Shown piece by piece: positions 6,801 to 14,049 of a stretch of 14,086 nt of DNA. Source of the stretch: Lachnospiraceae bacterium (GTDB lineage Bacteria > Bacillota_A > Clostridia > Lachnospirales > Lachnospiraceae). A program made the translations under genes and the position numbers. A model generated the notes under the pieces. That model ran no database searches. It was not told the DNA's origin and saw only the letters and a program-made list of their open reading frames with translations. The DNA lies in contig JAFXWR010000347.1 of NCBI GenBank assembly GCA_017542725.1, forward strand, positions 1-14,086. The letters are read 5' to 3'. The stretch's first letter is position 1. Every line of letters starts with the position of its first letter.

Positions 6801-6973
6801 GCTTTGATTCAAATGGTTTAATGATGACAGGATGGCAACAGATAAATGGAAGAAGATATTATTTCGAACCAAGTCCAAATGCTGCTAATTTTGGTGTGGC
6901 AGCAGTTGGCTTTAAGATGATAAAGGGAGAAGTATATAGATTTGATACAAATGGCGCTTTGATGAATTCTTAA
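3845..6973 (+). CDS. Secreted surface protein 1: acidic stalk, three Big_3-like domains, wall-binding repeats
   Basis: 1042 residues. A signal peptide (about 1-27, ending VVFA) precedes an acidic Glu/Thr stalk (28-147) with tandem EEENES/EEKTEPEEENES units. A unique domain (about 150-262) begins after the motif LLGAS. Three bacterial Ig-like segments of Big_3 type follow at about 265-360 (YYIGEKFSPDGLKVNVKF), 583-665 (YQTGERFNPDGLVVTASY) and 668-752 (YSVGEKLDVSGLSINVNY). A unique region (365-580) I cannot assign lies between the first two. A Pro-rich then Gly-rich hinge (about 843-873, PPAPPKPPRPYNPGGGGG) leads to C-terminal aromatic repeats (984-1042, WYGFDSNGLMMTGWQQINGR with RYYFEP) of the cell-wall/choline-binding type. 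No LPXTG is present. It is probably an adhesin held non-covalently on the wall. The C-terminus is shorter than that of protein 2, and the stop lies inside the repeated element that follows. Confidence 0.85.
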   Translation: MRLRNKLIAFILLLSLVFTSKAFVVFAENESSISTEKTNDIEAIETIEAAEITGTTETTSVTDIIEKTETTKEIDPEEETELEEENESEEKTEPEEENESRDESENVEEIESTTETEFIEEPETTTEIESRVETEISEDTETIEEIGNDKLLGASDPKFRFAYFKEDMSVGLYTFDYVGFSVIPDSVTIAANQLEALVYPEKRYNGAVDLGFENYNISWLRDNYKWDDSRIYSESPMMLSDAYRRWCTGSTLEDVLYCANYAKLSEMTLVKNTIDTEYYIGEKFSPDGLKVNVKFANNKTAAIEYSDSTKSHFKFYDNDTGTEYTTDTDVNANFTLKIVYGDVEHGSSAISTISVTIDIVALDPAGEKGFRVYCQKLDDTIECINYVNGTSAEDFTETIRQFINGEEVASDMVAYQGCYFLSTYGGTDYEAYRTWNATDVFSFESEFENKVDEWLSGGKVENKSVGIILQKRQYGNDRGIIYFWHFKADGTVVYDSYTEIVRMEEFDKFIKDLNDGIPSQYDSITGYYNDGWIDYQFYRPDRRPEKSFATFRNLIIDWKEKANTFSSDSARKVCIAYERKTPDSISVSTPPSKVSYQTGERFNPDGLVVTASYPGGINDEIPCDSFRKYLFSFDPTTDTDLSNANDKVAITCCGVSVDLPIYVEPVVDSISMSKSPNYDTYSVGEKLDVSGLSINVNYVGAASREVVYNNETKSAFGFDPNPNNTYAASDVGVKTYTLTYRGKQTTFDINVLENNKFVVLSDESGNIHIEVLEVGDSRIESVLDAAIHDNFTGFYKIDASGCYDSQKKYDNTTIQTMTRAQILELFNAFTGTENTFIGAAVKAPVPPAPPKPPRPYNPGGGGGSSGGGGGGSAISPMDNLAKNPLEQPAQNEKLNTTNSIPQSSLVVNAQLAITLLRFPVNEEIPKINIVDANGNNGFGKWLNVPESNNWLFLAGDLAANGALGTAGFASSGLYNLSWGTTSGWYGFDSNGLMMTGWQQINGRRYYFEPSPNAANFGVAAVGFKMIKGEVYRFDTNGALMNS

Positions 6974-7026
6974 TATATTTTTAATGTTTTTTCATTATAA
7001 ATGTGGTATAATATATTAAGAGGGCA
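6967..7026 (+). repeat. Repeated 60-nt promoter block, copy A
   Basis: This block aligns without gaps to 13868-13927 and differs at two positions only (T/C and T/G). It begins TTCTTAATATATTTTTAATG, carries an extended -10 promoter and ends AAGAGGGCA. In copy A its first bases contain the stop codon (6971-6973) of surface protein 1. In copy B the block lies fully outside the coding sequence. Confidence 0.85.
7004..7012 (+). promoter_or_regulatory. Extended -10 promoter of small RNA candidate A
   Basis: TGGTATAAT is a perfect extended -10 (TGnTATAAT). The -35 region (ATGTTT at 17-nt spacing) is poor, as is common for extended -10 promoters. Predicted initiation is near 7019. It is identical in copy B at 13905-13913. 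Confidence 0.65.
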
Positions 7027-7146
7027 ACAATGGGAGTTTCAATAGCATTTTTTAATGTAAATTCCAAATTGCAAAGAACTCTTTACAAAAAAGAGAGTGT
7101 TTTAATTATGATAAAACCAGTGTGGCATAATGCCAACTGGTTTTTT
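7019..7146 (+). ncRNA. Candidate small RNA A downstream of surface protein 1
   Basis: A segment of about 128 nt bounded by its own promoter and intrinsic terminator. Its 5' start (AGAGGGCA), the internal block CAAAGAACTCTTT and the 3' block from ATTATGATAAAACCAG are shared with the copy at 13920-14049, while the rest differs. GGGAGTT near the 5' end can pair with AACTCTT, and AACTCT can instead pair with AGAGTgTT just downstream. A short ORF starts at 7030 behind a GAGGG site and runs through the terminator to 7158, so a peptide function is a weaker alternative. I do not recognise a known RNA family. Transcription is unproven. Confidence 0.5.
7113..7146 (+). terminator. Intrinsic terminator of small RNA candidate A
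   Basis: AAAACCAGT pairs with ACTGGTTTT. The inner stem TGGCA/TGCCA lies above one bulged G, and a run of six T ends at 7146. It would also stop transcripts running out of surface protein 1. Confidence 0.88.
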
Positions 7147-7147
7147 A

Positions 7148-7177
7148 TTGAAAATTAATTTCAATAAGTTTTATAGA
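7148..7177 (+). promoter_or_regulatory. Possible promoter of surface protein 2
   Basis: TTGAAA (7148-7153) and TATAGA (7172-7177) are separated by 18 nt, directly after the terminator. This gives a leader of about 55 nt. The leader contains a small inverted repeat, GTGAT...ATCAC (7202-7222), 5 nt before the ribosome site. Confidence 0.4.
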
Positions 7178-7237
7178 AATGAGAAAATAGTTTTACATCA
7201 TGTGATTAAGTTTAACTATCACTATTGGAGGAATAAT

Positions 7238-10200
7238 ATGCAAAAATTAATTTTAAGAAAATTAGTGGCTATCGTGTTGATAGTATCAATGATTTTTACT
7301 ATGGGAGGATTTGTGACATTAGCAGAATCAATTTCTGATGTCGTAGAATCATCAAAAGATGAGAGTGAAGATAAATCAGACCTCTCCCATAAATATTATG
7401 ATGACCTCGTAGGAGCGAGCAACAATGTAGGGGCGAGCACTGACAATGTAGAGGCGAGCACTGCGAGCCCTTCTTTTGCCGAAGAGGAAGATATAGAAAA
7501 GGATGAAGAGCAAGACTCAAATACCTATGAAGAAGAACCAGAAGAAGATGAAAATGCTGAAACCGAAGGTGCGAACGACAATATAGAGGCGGGCACCGAC
7601 AATGTAGAGACAAGCTTAGCGAGCCCTTCTTTCGCCGAAGAAGATACTGAAGATGATGTAATTGATGACACTGATATAAACATTTCAACTCCAAGTGAAG
7701 AAACTGAAACTAATTTAAACATTGCAAGTGAGTCTTCAATAAATATAGAGGATGTTTCAAATGAAGTTATATCGACAACTTCTAATTTAATTCTTGCTAC
7801 ATTATCAGATGCATACTCTGAAGATTTATTGTTTGGGAGCATAGCAAGTGAATCAGTGATAGATTTAGCAAATTTATCAGAAATAAGTTCAGAAGGATAC
7901 ACTCAACTTTTAGGTGCTACAAATCTTAATCCTAAATCTACAATTATGTTTGGAAATTATAAACAAGTAACGGCAGGGACTACTGATCCAATAACATGGA
8001 AAGTATTGACAGTAGATACAGAAAATAATCGAGCACTTCTTTGGGCTGATAAAGTTTTAGATGGTGTTTTTCGTTATGGTCCTAGTTTTCGATGGGTATC
8101 AAGTGACCTTAGGACATTTTGCAATAACACATTTTATAATGAGGCATTTAATGCAGATGAAAAAAAAGCAATATGTGCAACAACACTTATGGACGATGGA
8201 ATATCTAACCCTGATAATTATGTTTTTGTATTAAGTAAGCAAGAACTATTAGCATATAATTATACTTATATAAAGCAACATGATATACCAACTATGAGTG
8301 GTAAATCATTCATGGAATGGATGTGGGATTGCTTTAAGAAAGGTTTAAAAGAGTTAGATCAAATGATATATGCTGATGATACAACATCCCTAGTATGCTA
8401 CCCTTCAGTTTGGGCAAAAACCTATACAAATGACCCAATATCTCAGTATAAAACTGATAAAGCTGAATATTGGACTCGTTCTAGGCGAGATGTTTTGTGG
8501 GAGGCATTTGTTGATGCAGTTGATTTTGATGGTCGATTGACAGCAACTCCTCCAGATCGTACTAGAGACAAATGGAAATATGGCATAGGATTTCGTCCTG
8601 CTATCTGGGTTGATTTGAATTCTTCGTATTTCTCAGGCAACACAAGTAAAATAAAATTTGATTTGGGTGGCAGTAGTTTTTTGGCTGATTCAAATTGGAA
8701 TAACTTTACATCATATAGAGAGGGAGTAACAACGAAATTACCAAGTACAGAAGATATTAAAGCTCATTCTTCTACATTAGAACTCGCTGGGTGGATTTAT
8801 GGTTCTAATCAAACAGAGCCTTCATTTAATATAACACCTACTACAAAAGGTGATATAACAGCAAAAGCAGTATGGAGAGGCAAACATTATAAAATTAATT
8901 GGGATTTGACCGATGCCACTTATGGTAATGATGGTTCTTGGAATGGTGAGGCAGGTAAAGATAATTATCAATATGGTGTAGGTTATACACTTCCAACAAA
9001 TGTTACAGGCCCAACAGAAAGAATTTTTGACCATTGGGAGATAGGTGGAGTAAAAGTTGACAACATACCTACAGATGCTACAGGGGACAAGACTATAAAA
9101 GCAGTATATAGAAATACAATATATAAAATAAATTGGGATTTGGTGGATGATGAAACTGGAATTGAAGGGTATTTGGATGGAGACTATCCTACTACTTATG
9201 AGCATACTGTGGGTGTTAAAATATTGCCAAGTAGTGTAACAATATTTTCTGATCGCACATTTGACCACTGGGAAATAAATGGCATTGCCACAAACAGTAT
9301 AGCAGAAAATGTAAGAGGTGATGTAACTTTAAAAGCGACTTACAAGTCCACAATTTGGTTTGGTTTATATCCACAAAGTGATGAAAGTGGAACACAATTA
9401 GAACCTATAAAGTGGAAAATACTATCTCAAAATGAAAATGAAGCACTCGTTGTTTCCGAAAAAATTTTAAACGGAAAAAAATGGATAGATGTATGGAACA
9501 ATGACTCATGGGATACATCAAGTATTAGAACATGGTTAAGTCATGACTTTGCTTCTAGTGCTTTTTCAGATAATCAGTTGAATCGTGGAATAATTAATAA
9601 AACTATAACTACAGATGGAAAGGAAACTAACGATAAGATATTCTTGTTATCAATAGAAGAAGCAAAACAATATTTAGTTACAAACAATAGTTTAATAGCA
9701 AAACCTACGAAATATGCTGAAGCTTTAAGCAAAAGTATGAGAGTAGATAATAATATTGCATTTTGGTATCTTCGTACTAAAAGCTTAGACCATTCTAAAG
9801 CAGATTATGTTAATCAAATAGGTTTTATTGATGGAGTAAGTATTTTTGACAGTAGTACAAATGGCGAAATTGGTATAAGACCAGCATTTTATTTAGACCT
9901 TACATCTAATATTTATAAATCTTCTAACAATAGTGTAAATTTTAGATTAAATGGAGGAAGTTGGAACAATAAATCAGAACTTTGGAAAAGCTTTGATAAA
10001 TATCAAGGAGGACAAAAATTACCTACGGCTGCCAATATAATACCACCAGAAGGCGAGACATTCCTTGGATGGGTATATAGTGGAGAAGATGAATTTGTAA
10101 CTGAGATAGCACCAGACAAGACTGGCGATATAGTATTAGATGCGGTATATGGTTCTATATGGTTTGGAACATATCCTCAGGGAGATAAAACTGGAACTCA

Positions 10201-13200
10201 AAAAGAGCCTATAAAGTGGAAAATATTAAAGGGAGAAGGAAATGAGGCACTTCTTATATCTGATAAAGTGCTTGACAATGTTTCATATCATAATGCTCTT
10301 ACGAGTGTAACATGGGGAAACTCTGATATAAGAAATTGGTTAGCTAATAATTTTAAAGATGAGGCATTTACCGAAGAACAATTTAATAATGGAATTGTGA
10401 CAAAAAATATATCTACCTTAAATCAAGAAGATACTGACGATAAATTATTTATATTGTCGTATGATGAAGCAAAAAGTCTTTATAGTAATGATACTGATAG
10501 AAAATCTAAAGCCACTGAGTATGCAAAAAATATAAATAACAATGGAGGTAGATTATCTGTAAATAGTGACAATTATAGTGAGTATTGGCTTCGTACAAAA
10601 GGAACTGGTGTTACTAATAGTGCACAGTATGTGTTTACACGTGGCGATATCAATAGAGGTGGAGTATATGTAAATAATCGCACTGTAGGAGTAAGACCTG
10701 CATTTTATGCCGATCTTAATTCTGATATATTTAGAATATCAAATAATATGATAACTTGGGATTTAAATGGTGGAAGCTGGAAAGATGGTTCAAAACTTTG
10801 GGGTGAGATGACATCATATCAGGGTGGACAAAAATTACCTACAGCAGAAAATCTTATAGCGCCTCTCAACCAAGAGTTTTTAGGTTGGTCTTACTTAGGA
10901 GAAACTGCGACAATAAGTGAGATAGAATCAGACAAGACTGGAGATATAATATTAGTTGCACAGTGGACTAATCATCCATATAGTATTACATGGGATTTGA
11001 TGGATTTACAATCAAAAGTTGAAGGTAGCTGGGTTGGAGAAACAGGGCCAAGCACATATACATATGGTGTTGGACTTCCATCACTTCCAACAAATGCTAC
11101 AAGTAATGATGCACATAGAGTATTTGATCACTTTGAAGTTCTTGATAGTGCTTCATCTTCATGCATAACTAAAAAAGATACTGGCGATAAGATAATAGTC
11201 GCAATATATAGAAATAGAAAATATAATATAATTTGGGATTTGGAAGACAGAAATACTGGCGATAGTGGATATTTTGATGGAGATTATCCTACTACCTATG
11301 AGTATAATGTTGGTCTTGCTACGCTTCCAACAAATGTAATAGGACCTATAGGAAGAGAGTTTGATCACTGGGAGATAAATGGAAAAAAAGTTACAAATAT
11401 TGAGGAGAGCAAAGATGGCACTGTCACTTTAAAAGCAGTATATAAAAATAAAATCTATAGTATAAGTTGGGCACTCGGTGAAGGCAAGTGGAAAAATAAT
11501 TATAAGCCAATTGTTAGTTATGAATATAGCGTAGGAGCATCACTTCCAAATGCAAATGACCATATCAATTTACCAAATGGAAAATCATTTTCAAGATGGA
11601 TAATGAGGTTTGAAGGAGACCCTACTATGTATACGGAAGGGAACATAGGTGTTTCCGCACATGGAGATGTGGAAGTAATGGCAGAATATGCAAATGTATC
11701 TTATAATTTAACATATCAAGATGAATATGGAAATCCAATAATTTGGGAAGGTGGCGTAGAAGGACCAGCAACCTATACATATCAAACTGGTATACCACAT
11801 TTACCAACAAATGTTATAGCAACTGGCGAAAATGAGTTTGACCATTGGGAGATTAATAGTTTAATTGTCACTGGAATTGCTCCAACTGCATATGGTGATA
11901 AAGTTGTAATAGCAATGTATAAAAAGAAAAGATATAAAATTACTTGGCACCTTGATGATGCATATGGATATGCTGGTGACTGGGATGGAGAAGTAGGACA
12001 AGATACATATACATATGGTACAGAATATATATTACCAACAAATATAAAACCACCAAAAGCATCAAGTTTTTCTCATTGGGAGACAATGACAGGAGTAGCA
12101 ACTACCAGCATACCAAAATTTGCTACAGGCGATAAGGAGTTTAGAGCAGTATATATAGGAACTGAATATAGGATTACATGGAAATTAAATGGAGCAGAGA
12201 TTGATGCTGGACATTGTCCAGGTTCATATACATATCAACAGTTGGAAATGTCAGGACCAATAGCTCTACCAAATGAAAGTGAAATAACTAGTGTCCCAAG
12301 CGGAAAGCAATTTAGTCATTTTGCTATTAATGGTGCTCGTGCAACGGAAATACCAAAAGGAACCATGGGAGATTTAACAATAACACTTGTGTATAAGGGC
12401 GAAGATGTGCATAAAATAACTTGGGACTATGGTGTAGGAAAAGACCATTGGGAATTTGATGGATGGACACCACCTGCAACATTTTCAGAAGGAGTGCCAG
12501 TATCAATACCTGATGTTGAGTACTTGTATAAGACACCTAATGGTCGTGAGATAGATTATTTTACAGTTAATGGAGTTGAGGCACTTGAGATAGATACTAA
12601 TACTGATGTAGTAGTTGCAGCAGTATTGAAAGACATAACATATAGAATTAAATATAATCTTGGAGATGGAAGTTGGGGAGAAGAAGAAGTTGGCGAAGAG
12701 ACATATACACATGGAAATACTTATCTATTATCTACCGATATCATACCACCAAGAGGAAAGAAATTTGATCATTGGGAGATAAATGGAGTAGCAACTACAA
12801 GTATAATGCCAACTGATTATGGACATAAAGAGTTTACTGCTATATATGATACTGCTACATATCAAATATATTGGTATTTAGGAAGTTCAACTGTAAGTTC
12901 TAGTTTGCCAGAAGAATATACATATGGAGTTGAAGTACCACTTCCAACAGAAACAGAGATTACGACATCTGATGGAAGAGAATTTGATTACTGGACAGTA
13001 AATGGAGTGAGAACGACAAAAATAGATTCTTCATTTGCTGAATTTGTTGTTGTATCCGTTAATTATGTTTCATATTCAATAAATTGGGAATTTGGTGGAG
13101 GAAGAGTTCCATATTTTTACTTAGCATCTACATATGAAAAAGGTGCTGGACTAAAATTACCAGCTGCAAGTGATATAATCCCACCAAATAATTATACATT

Positions 13201-13849
13201 TGACTACTTAACAGTAAATGGAAATAAAGCAACTGAGATACCTACAACACAAGTAGGAAGTGTGGTAGTAAAAGCAGTTTATAAAAACTCACCATCACCA
13301 AGTCCAAGCCCAAATCCAAAACCAACACCATATTATCCAGGTGGAGGTGGTAGTGGTGGCGGAGGTGGTGGAGGCGGAGGCGGCATGCCAATGCCAGCCG
13401 CAGTTATTAATACTACTTACCTTAATTTGTTAAAGTCAATTTCACAAATATATAGTGAAAACAATGTTCAGTGGAAATATGACCCTGTATCAAATAAGTT
13501 TAAAATTAATATTAGTATTGGAAATGAAGTTATCTCGGTGGTAGATGGTTTCTGTAACATTAATAAAATCATTACTCAAAACAATAATGGGGTAGTGACA
13601 CAAATACCAATAACAGATACATATTGCTTTAAGGATGGCAATATGCTTACTGGATGGATAAGAACTATAGATGGAAAATGGTATTTTATGGAGAATGCAA
13701 AAAATGCAAATGAAGGTAAGATGGTATTTGGATGGAAACAAATAGATGGAAAGTGGTATTACTTCACAACTGATGGAAGTATGTTAGTTAATGCCTTAGC
13801 ACCTGATGGGCGCATGGTAGGAGCTGATGGAGCGGTGATAGTTGTATAG
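7238..13849 (+). CDS. Giant secreted surface protein 2: DUF6273-like domains, 15 Flg_new/InlB-type repeats, wall-binding repeats
   Basis: About 2203 residues from ATG 7238, chosen because GGAGG lies 6 nt upstream and a signal peptide starts exactly there (MQKLILRKLVAIVLIVSMIF, cleavage near TLA29). The same frame is open back to ATG 7130, but that start lies inside the terminator. Residues 30-225 are acidic, with duplicated NVGAST/NVEAST...ASPSFAEE units. Three DUF6273-like domains follow at about 234-466, 706-893 and 974-1166. The last two open IWFGxYPQ and close YWLRT/YLRT...RPAFYxDL. Each is followed by 60-80-residue repeats of the Flg_new/InlB B type (WDL...YTYGV...LPTN...FDHWEINGV...AVYK). 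I count 15 in all, with 12 continuous-type units and 3 variants. After a Ser-Pro and poly-Gly hinge (about 2018-2049), C-terminal wall-binding repeats (GWIRTIDGKWYF, GWKQIDGKWYYF) end the protein. The likely role is adhesion, with non-covalent wall attachment. The ligand is unknown. Confidence 0.87.
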   Translation: MQKLILRKLVAIVLIVSMIFTMGGFVTLAESISDVVESSKDESEDKSDLSHKYYDDLVGASNNVGASTDNVEASTASPSFAEEEDIEKDEEQDSNTYEEEPEEDENAETEGANDNIEAGTDNVETSLASPSFAEEDTEDDVIDDTDINISTPSEETETNLNIASESSINIEDVSNEVISTTSNLILATLSDAYSEDLLFGSIASESVIDLANLSEISSEGYTQLLGATNLNPKSTIMFGNYKQVTAGTTDPITWKVLTVDTENNRALLWADKVLDGVFRYGPSFRWVSSDLRTFCNNTFYNEAFNADEKKAICATTLMDDGISNPDNYVFVLSKQELLAYNYTYIKQHDIPTMSGKSFMEWMWDCFKKGLKELDQMIYADDTTSLVCYPSVWAKTYTNDPISQYKTDKAEYWTRSRRDVLWEAFVDAVDFDGRLTATPPDRTRDKWKYGIGFRPAIWVDLNSSYFSGNTSKIKFDLGGSSFLADSNWNNFTSYREGVTTKLPSTEDIKAHSSTLELAGWIYGSNQTEPSFNITPTTKGDITAKAVWRGKHYKINWDLTDATYGNDGSWNGEAGKDNYQYGVGYTLPTNVTGPTERIFDHWEIGGVKVDNIPTDATGDKTIKAVYRNTIYKINWDLVDDETGIEGYLDGDYPTTYEHTVGVKILPSSVTIFSDRTFDHWEINGIATNSIAENVRGDVTLKATYKSTIWFGLYPQSDESGTQLEPIKWKILSQNENEALVVSEKILNGKKWIDVWNNDSWDTSSIRTWLSHDFASSAFSDNQLNRGIINKTITTDGKETNDKIFLLSIEEAKQYLVTNNSLIAKPTKYAEALSKSMRVDNNIAFWYLRTKSLDHSKADYVNQIGFIDGVSIFDSSTNGEIGIRPAFYLDLTSNIYKSSNNSVNFRLNGGSWNNKSELWKSFDKYQGGQKLPTAANIIPPEGETFLGWVYSGEDEFVTEIAPDKTGDIVLDAVYGSIWFGTYPQGDKTGTQKEPIKWKILKGEGNEALLISDKVLDNVSYHNALTSVTWGNSDIRNWLANNFKDEAFTEEQFNNGIVTKNISTLNQEDTDDKLFILSYDEAKSLYSNDTDRKSKATEYAKNINNNGGRLSVNSDNYSEYWLRTKGTGVTNSAQYVFTRGDINRGGVYVNNRTVGVRPAFYADLNSDIFRISNNMITWDLNGGSWKDGSKLWGEMTSYQGGQKLPTAENLIAPLNQEFLGWSYLGETATISEIESDKTGDIILVAQWTNHPYSITWDLMDLQSKVEGSWVGETGPSTYTYGVGLPSLPTNATSNDAHRVFDHFEVLDSASSSCITKKDTGDKIIVAIYRNRKYNIIWDLEDRNTGDSGYFDGDYPTTYEYNVGLATLPTNVIGPIGREFDHWEINGKKVTNIEESKDGTVTLKAVYKNKIYSISWALGEGKWKNNYKPIVSYEYSVGASLPNANDHINLPNGKSFSRWIMRFEGDPTMYTEGNIGVSAHGDVEVMAEYANVSYNLTYQDEYGNPIIWEGGVEGPATYTYQTGIPHLPTNVIATGENEFDHWEINSLIVTGIAPTAYGDKVVIAMYKKKRYKITWHLDDAYGYAGDWDGEVGQDTYTYGTEYILPTNIKPPKASSFSHWETMTGVATTSIPKFATGDKEFRAVYIGTEYRITWKLNGAEIDAGHCPGSYTYQQLEMSGPIALPNESEITSVPSGKQFSHFAINGARATEIPKGTMGDLTITLVYKGEDVHKITWDYGVGKDHWEFDGWTPPATFSEGVPVSIPDVEYLYKTPNGREIDYFTVNGVEALEIDTNTDVVVAAVLKDITYRIKYNLGDGSWGEEEVGEETYTHGNTYLLSTDIIPPRGKKFDHWEINGVATTSIMPTDYGHKEFTAIYDTATYQIYWYLGSSTVSSSLPEEYTYGVEVPLPTETEITTSDGREFDYWTVNGVRTTKIDSSFAEFVVVSVNYVSYSINWEFGGGRVPYFYLASTYEKGAGLKLPAASDIIPPNNYTFDYLTVNGNKATEIPTTQVGSVVVKAVYKNSPSPSPSPNPKPTPYYPGGGGSGGGGGGGGGGMPMPAAVINTTYLNLLKSISQIYSENNVQWKYDPVSNKFKINISIGNEVISVVDGFCNINKIITQNNNGVVTQIPITDTYCFKDGNMLTGWIRTIDGKWYFMENAKNANEGKMVFGWKQIDGKWYYFTTDGSMLVNALAPDGRMVGADGAVIVV
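7421..7486 (+). repeat. GC-rich repeat array in the stalk of surface protein 2, block 1
   Basis: Two 21-nt units (7421-7441 and 7442-7462, core AATGTAGRGGCGAGCACT) are followed by GCGAGCCCTTCTTTTGCC. Together they recreate the GGGCGAGC-ACT-GCGAGCCC element seen at 2025-2050. They encode NNVGASTDNVEASTASPSF. A further partial copy, TCGTAGGAGCGAGCAAC, precedes them at about 7407. Confidence 0.7.
7577..7642 (+). repeat. GC-rich repeat array in the stalk of surface protein 2, block 2
   Basis: A diverged second copy of 7421-7486, displaced by exactly 156 nt. It has two 21-nt units (AATATAGAGGCGGGCACC and AATGTAGAGACAAGCTTA cores), then GCGAGCCCTTCTTTCGCC. It encodes DNIEAGTDNVETSLASPSF. The frame is kept, so this is an in-frame duplication within the stalk. 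Confidence 0.7.
8648..13288 (+). repeat. Array of 15 Flg_new/InlB-type protein repeats
   Basis: Repeat units start near residues 471, 552, 630, 898, 1171, 1249, 1330, 1408, 1490, 1567, 1645, 1726, 1803, 1876 and 1947 of surface protein 2, and are interrupted by the second and third DUF6273-like domains. Most units keep an ITWDL-like opening strand, a YTYGV turn, LPTN, an aromatic FDHWE strand and a closing AVYK strand. The units at 630 and 1330 are close at DNA level (both contain GATGGAGA(C/T)TATCCTACTAC), which suggests recent internal duplication. Confidence 0.75.
9353..10980 (+). repeat. Tandem duplication of a DUF6273-plus-Flg_new module
   Basis: The module starting at 9353 (IWFGLYPQSDESGTQLEPIK) recurs at 10157 (IWFGTYPQGDKTGTQKEPIK), a period of 804 nt or 268 residues. 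Both halves align: EPIKWKIL, the RTWL/RNWL block, FLLS/FILS, then WYLRT/YWLRT, RPAFY and the trailing GGSW...YQGGQKLPTA repeat. The first DUF6273-like copy at about residue 234 is more diverged and lacks the YPQ motif. Confidence 0.75.
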
Positions 13850-13867
13850 AATATAATTCTTATATAG

Positions 13868-13927
13868 TTCTTAATATATTTTTAATGCTTTTTCATTATA
13901 AATGTGGTATAATATAGTAAGAGGGCA
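13868..13927 (+). repeat. Repeated 60-nt promoter block, copy B
   Basis: This is the counterpart of 6967-7026, with 58 of 60 positions the same by eye and no gaps. It begins 19 nt after the stop of surface protein 2, so here it is wholly intergenic. Confidence 0.85.
13905..13913 (+). promoter_or_regulatory. Extended -10 promoter of small RNA candidate B
   Basis: TGGTATAAT is identical to copy A. The -35 is again weak. Predicted initiation is near 13920. Confidence 0.65.
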
Positions 13928-14049
13928 GAAAATGAGAGTTTTTTCGCTTGTTTTAGTTATGAATAATGAAGTACAAAGAACTCTTTTAAGTATAAGAGAT
14001 AGTTTTTATTATGATAAAACCAGTGTGGCATGATGCCTACTGGTTTTTT
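13920..14049 (+). ncRNA. Candidate small RNA B downstream of surface protein 2
   Basis: A segment of about 130 nt, bounded like copy A by an extended -10 promoter and an intrinsic terminator. GAGAGTT near the 5' end pairs with AACTCTT. Relative to copy A, one G-T pair has become A-T, so pairing is kept. AACTCTT can also pair with AAGAG plus a bulged GTT just downstream. The interior sequence is otherwise different from A. An ORF from 13932 (MRVFSLVLVM..., 33 codons) stops inside the terminator. The repeat position after both surface-protein genes is the main argument that the unit is functional. Transcription is unproven. Confidence 0.5.
14016..14049 (+). terminator. Intrinsic terminator of small RNA candidate B
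   Basis: AAAACCAGT pairs with ACTGGTTTT, with inner stem GGCA/TGCC, followed by six T. It differs from copy A at two positions: one in the loop, and one that turns the A-T pair under the inner stem into a mismatch. The last 37 nt of the window hold only AT-rich sequence with nothing I can assign. Confidence 0.88.

Noticed and set aside
7130..7237. Upstream in-frame start for surface protein 2 at 7130
   Set aside because: This start lies inside the intrinsic terminator stem and has no ribosome site. The start at 7238 has GGAGG and begins a signal peptide.
10560..10740. Diversity-generating retroelement variable region in the DUF6273-like domain
   Set aside because: The aromatic C-terminal part is reminiscent of lectin-like variable proteins, but there is no reverse transcriptase, template repeat or adjacent inverted hairpin in the window.
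8648..13288. CRISPR array or tandem DNA repeat
   Set aside because: The periodicity is about 210-245 nt, diverged, in frame and explained by protein repeats. There are no short identical repeats with unique spacers.
13640..13849. LPXTG sortase anchor at the end of the surface proteins
   Set aside because: There is no LPXTG-like motif, hydrophobic tail or basic end. The C-termini are aromatic-Gly wall-binding repeats.
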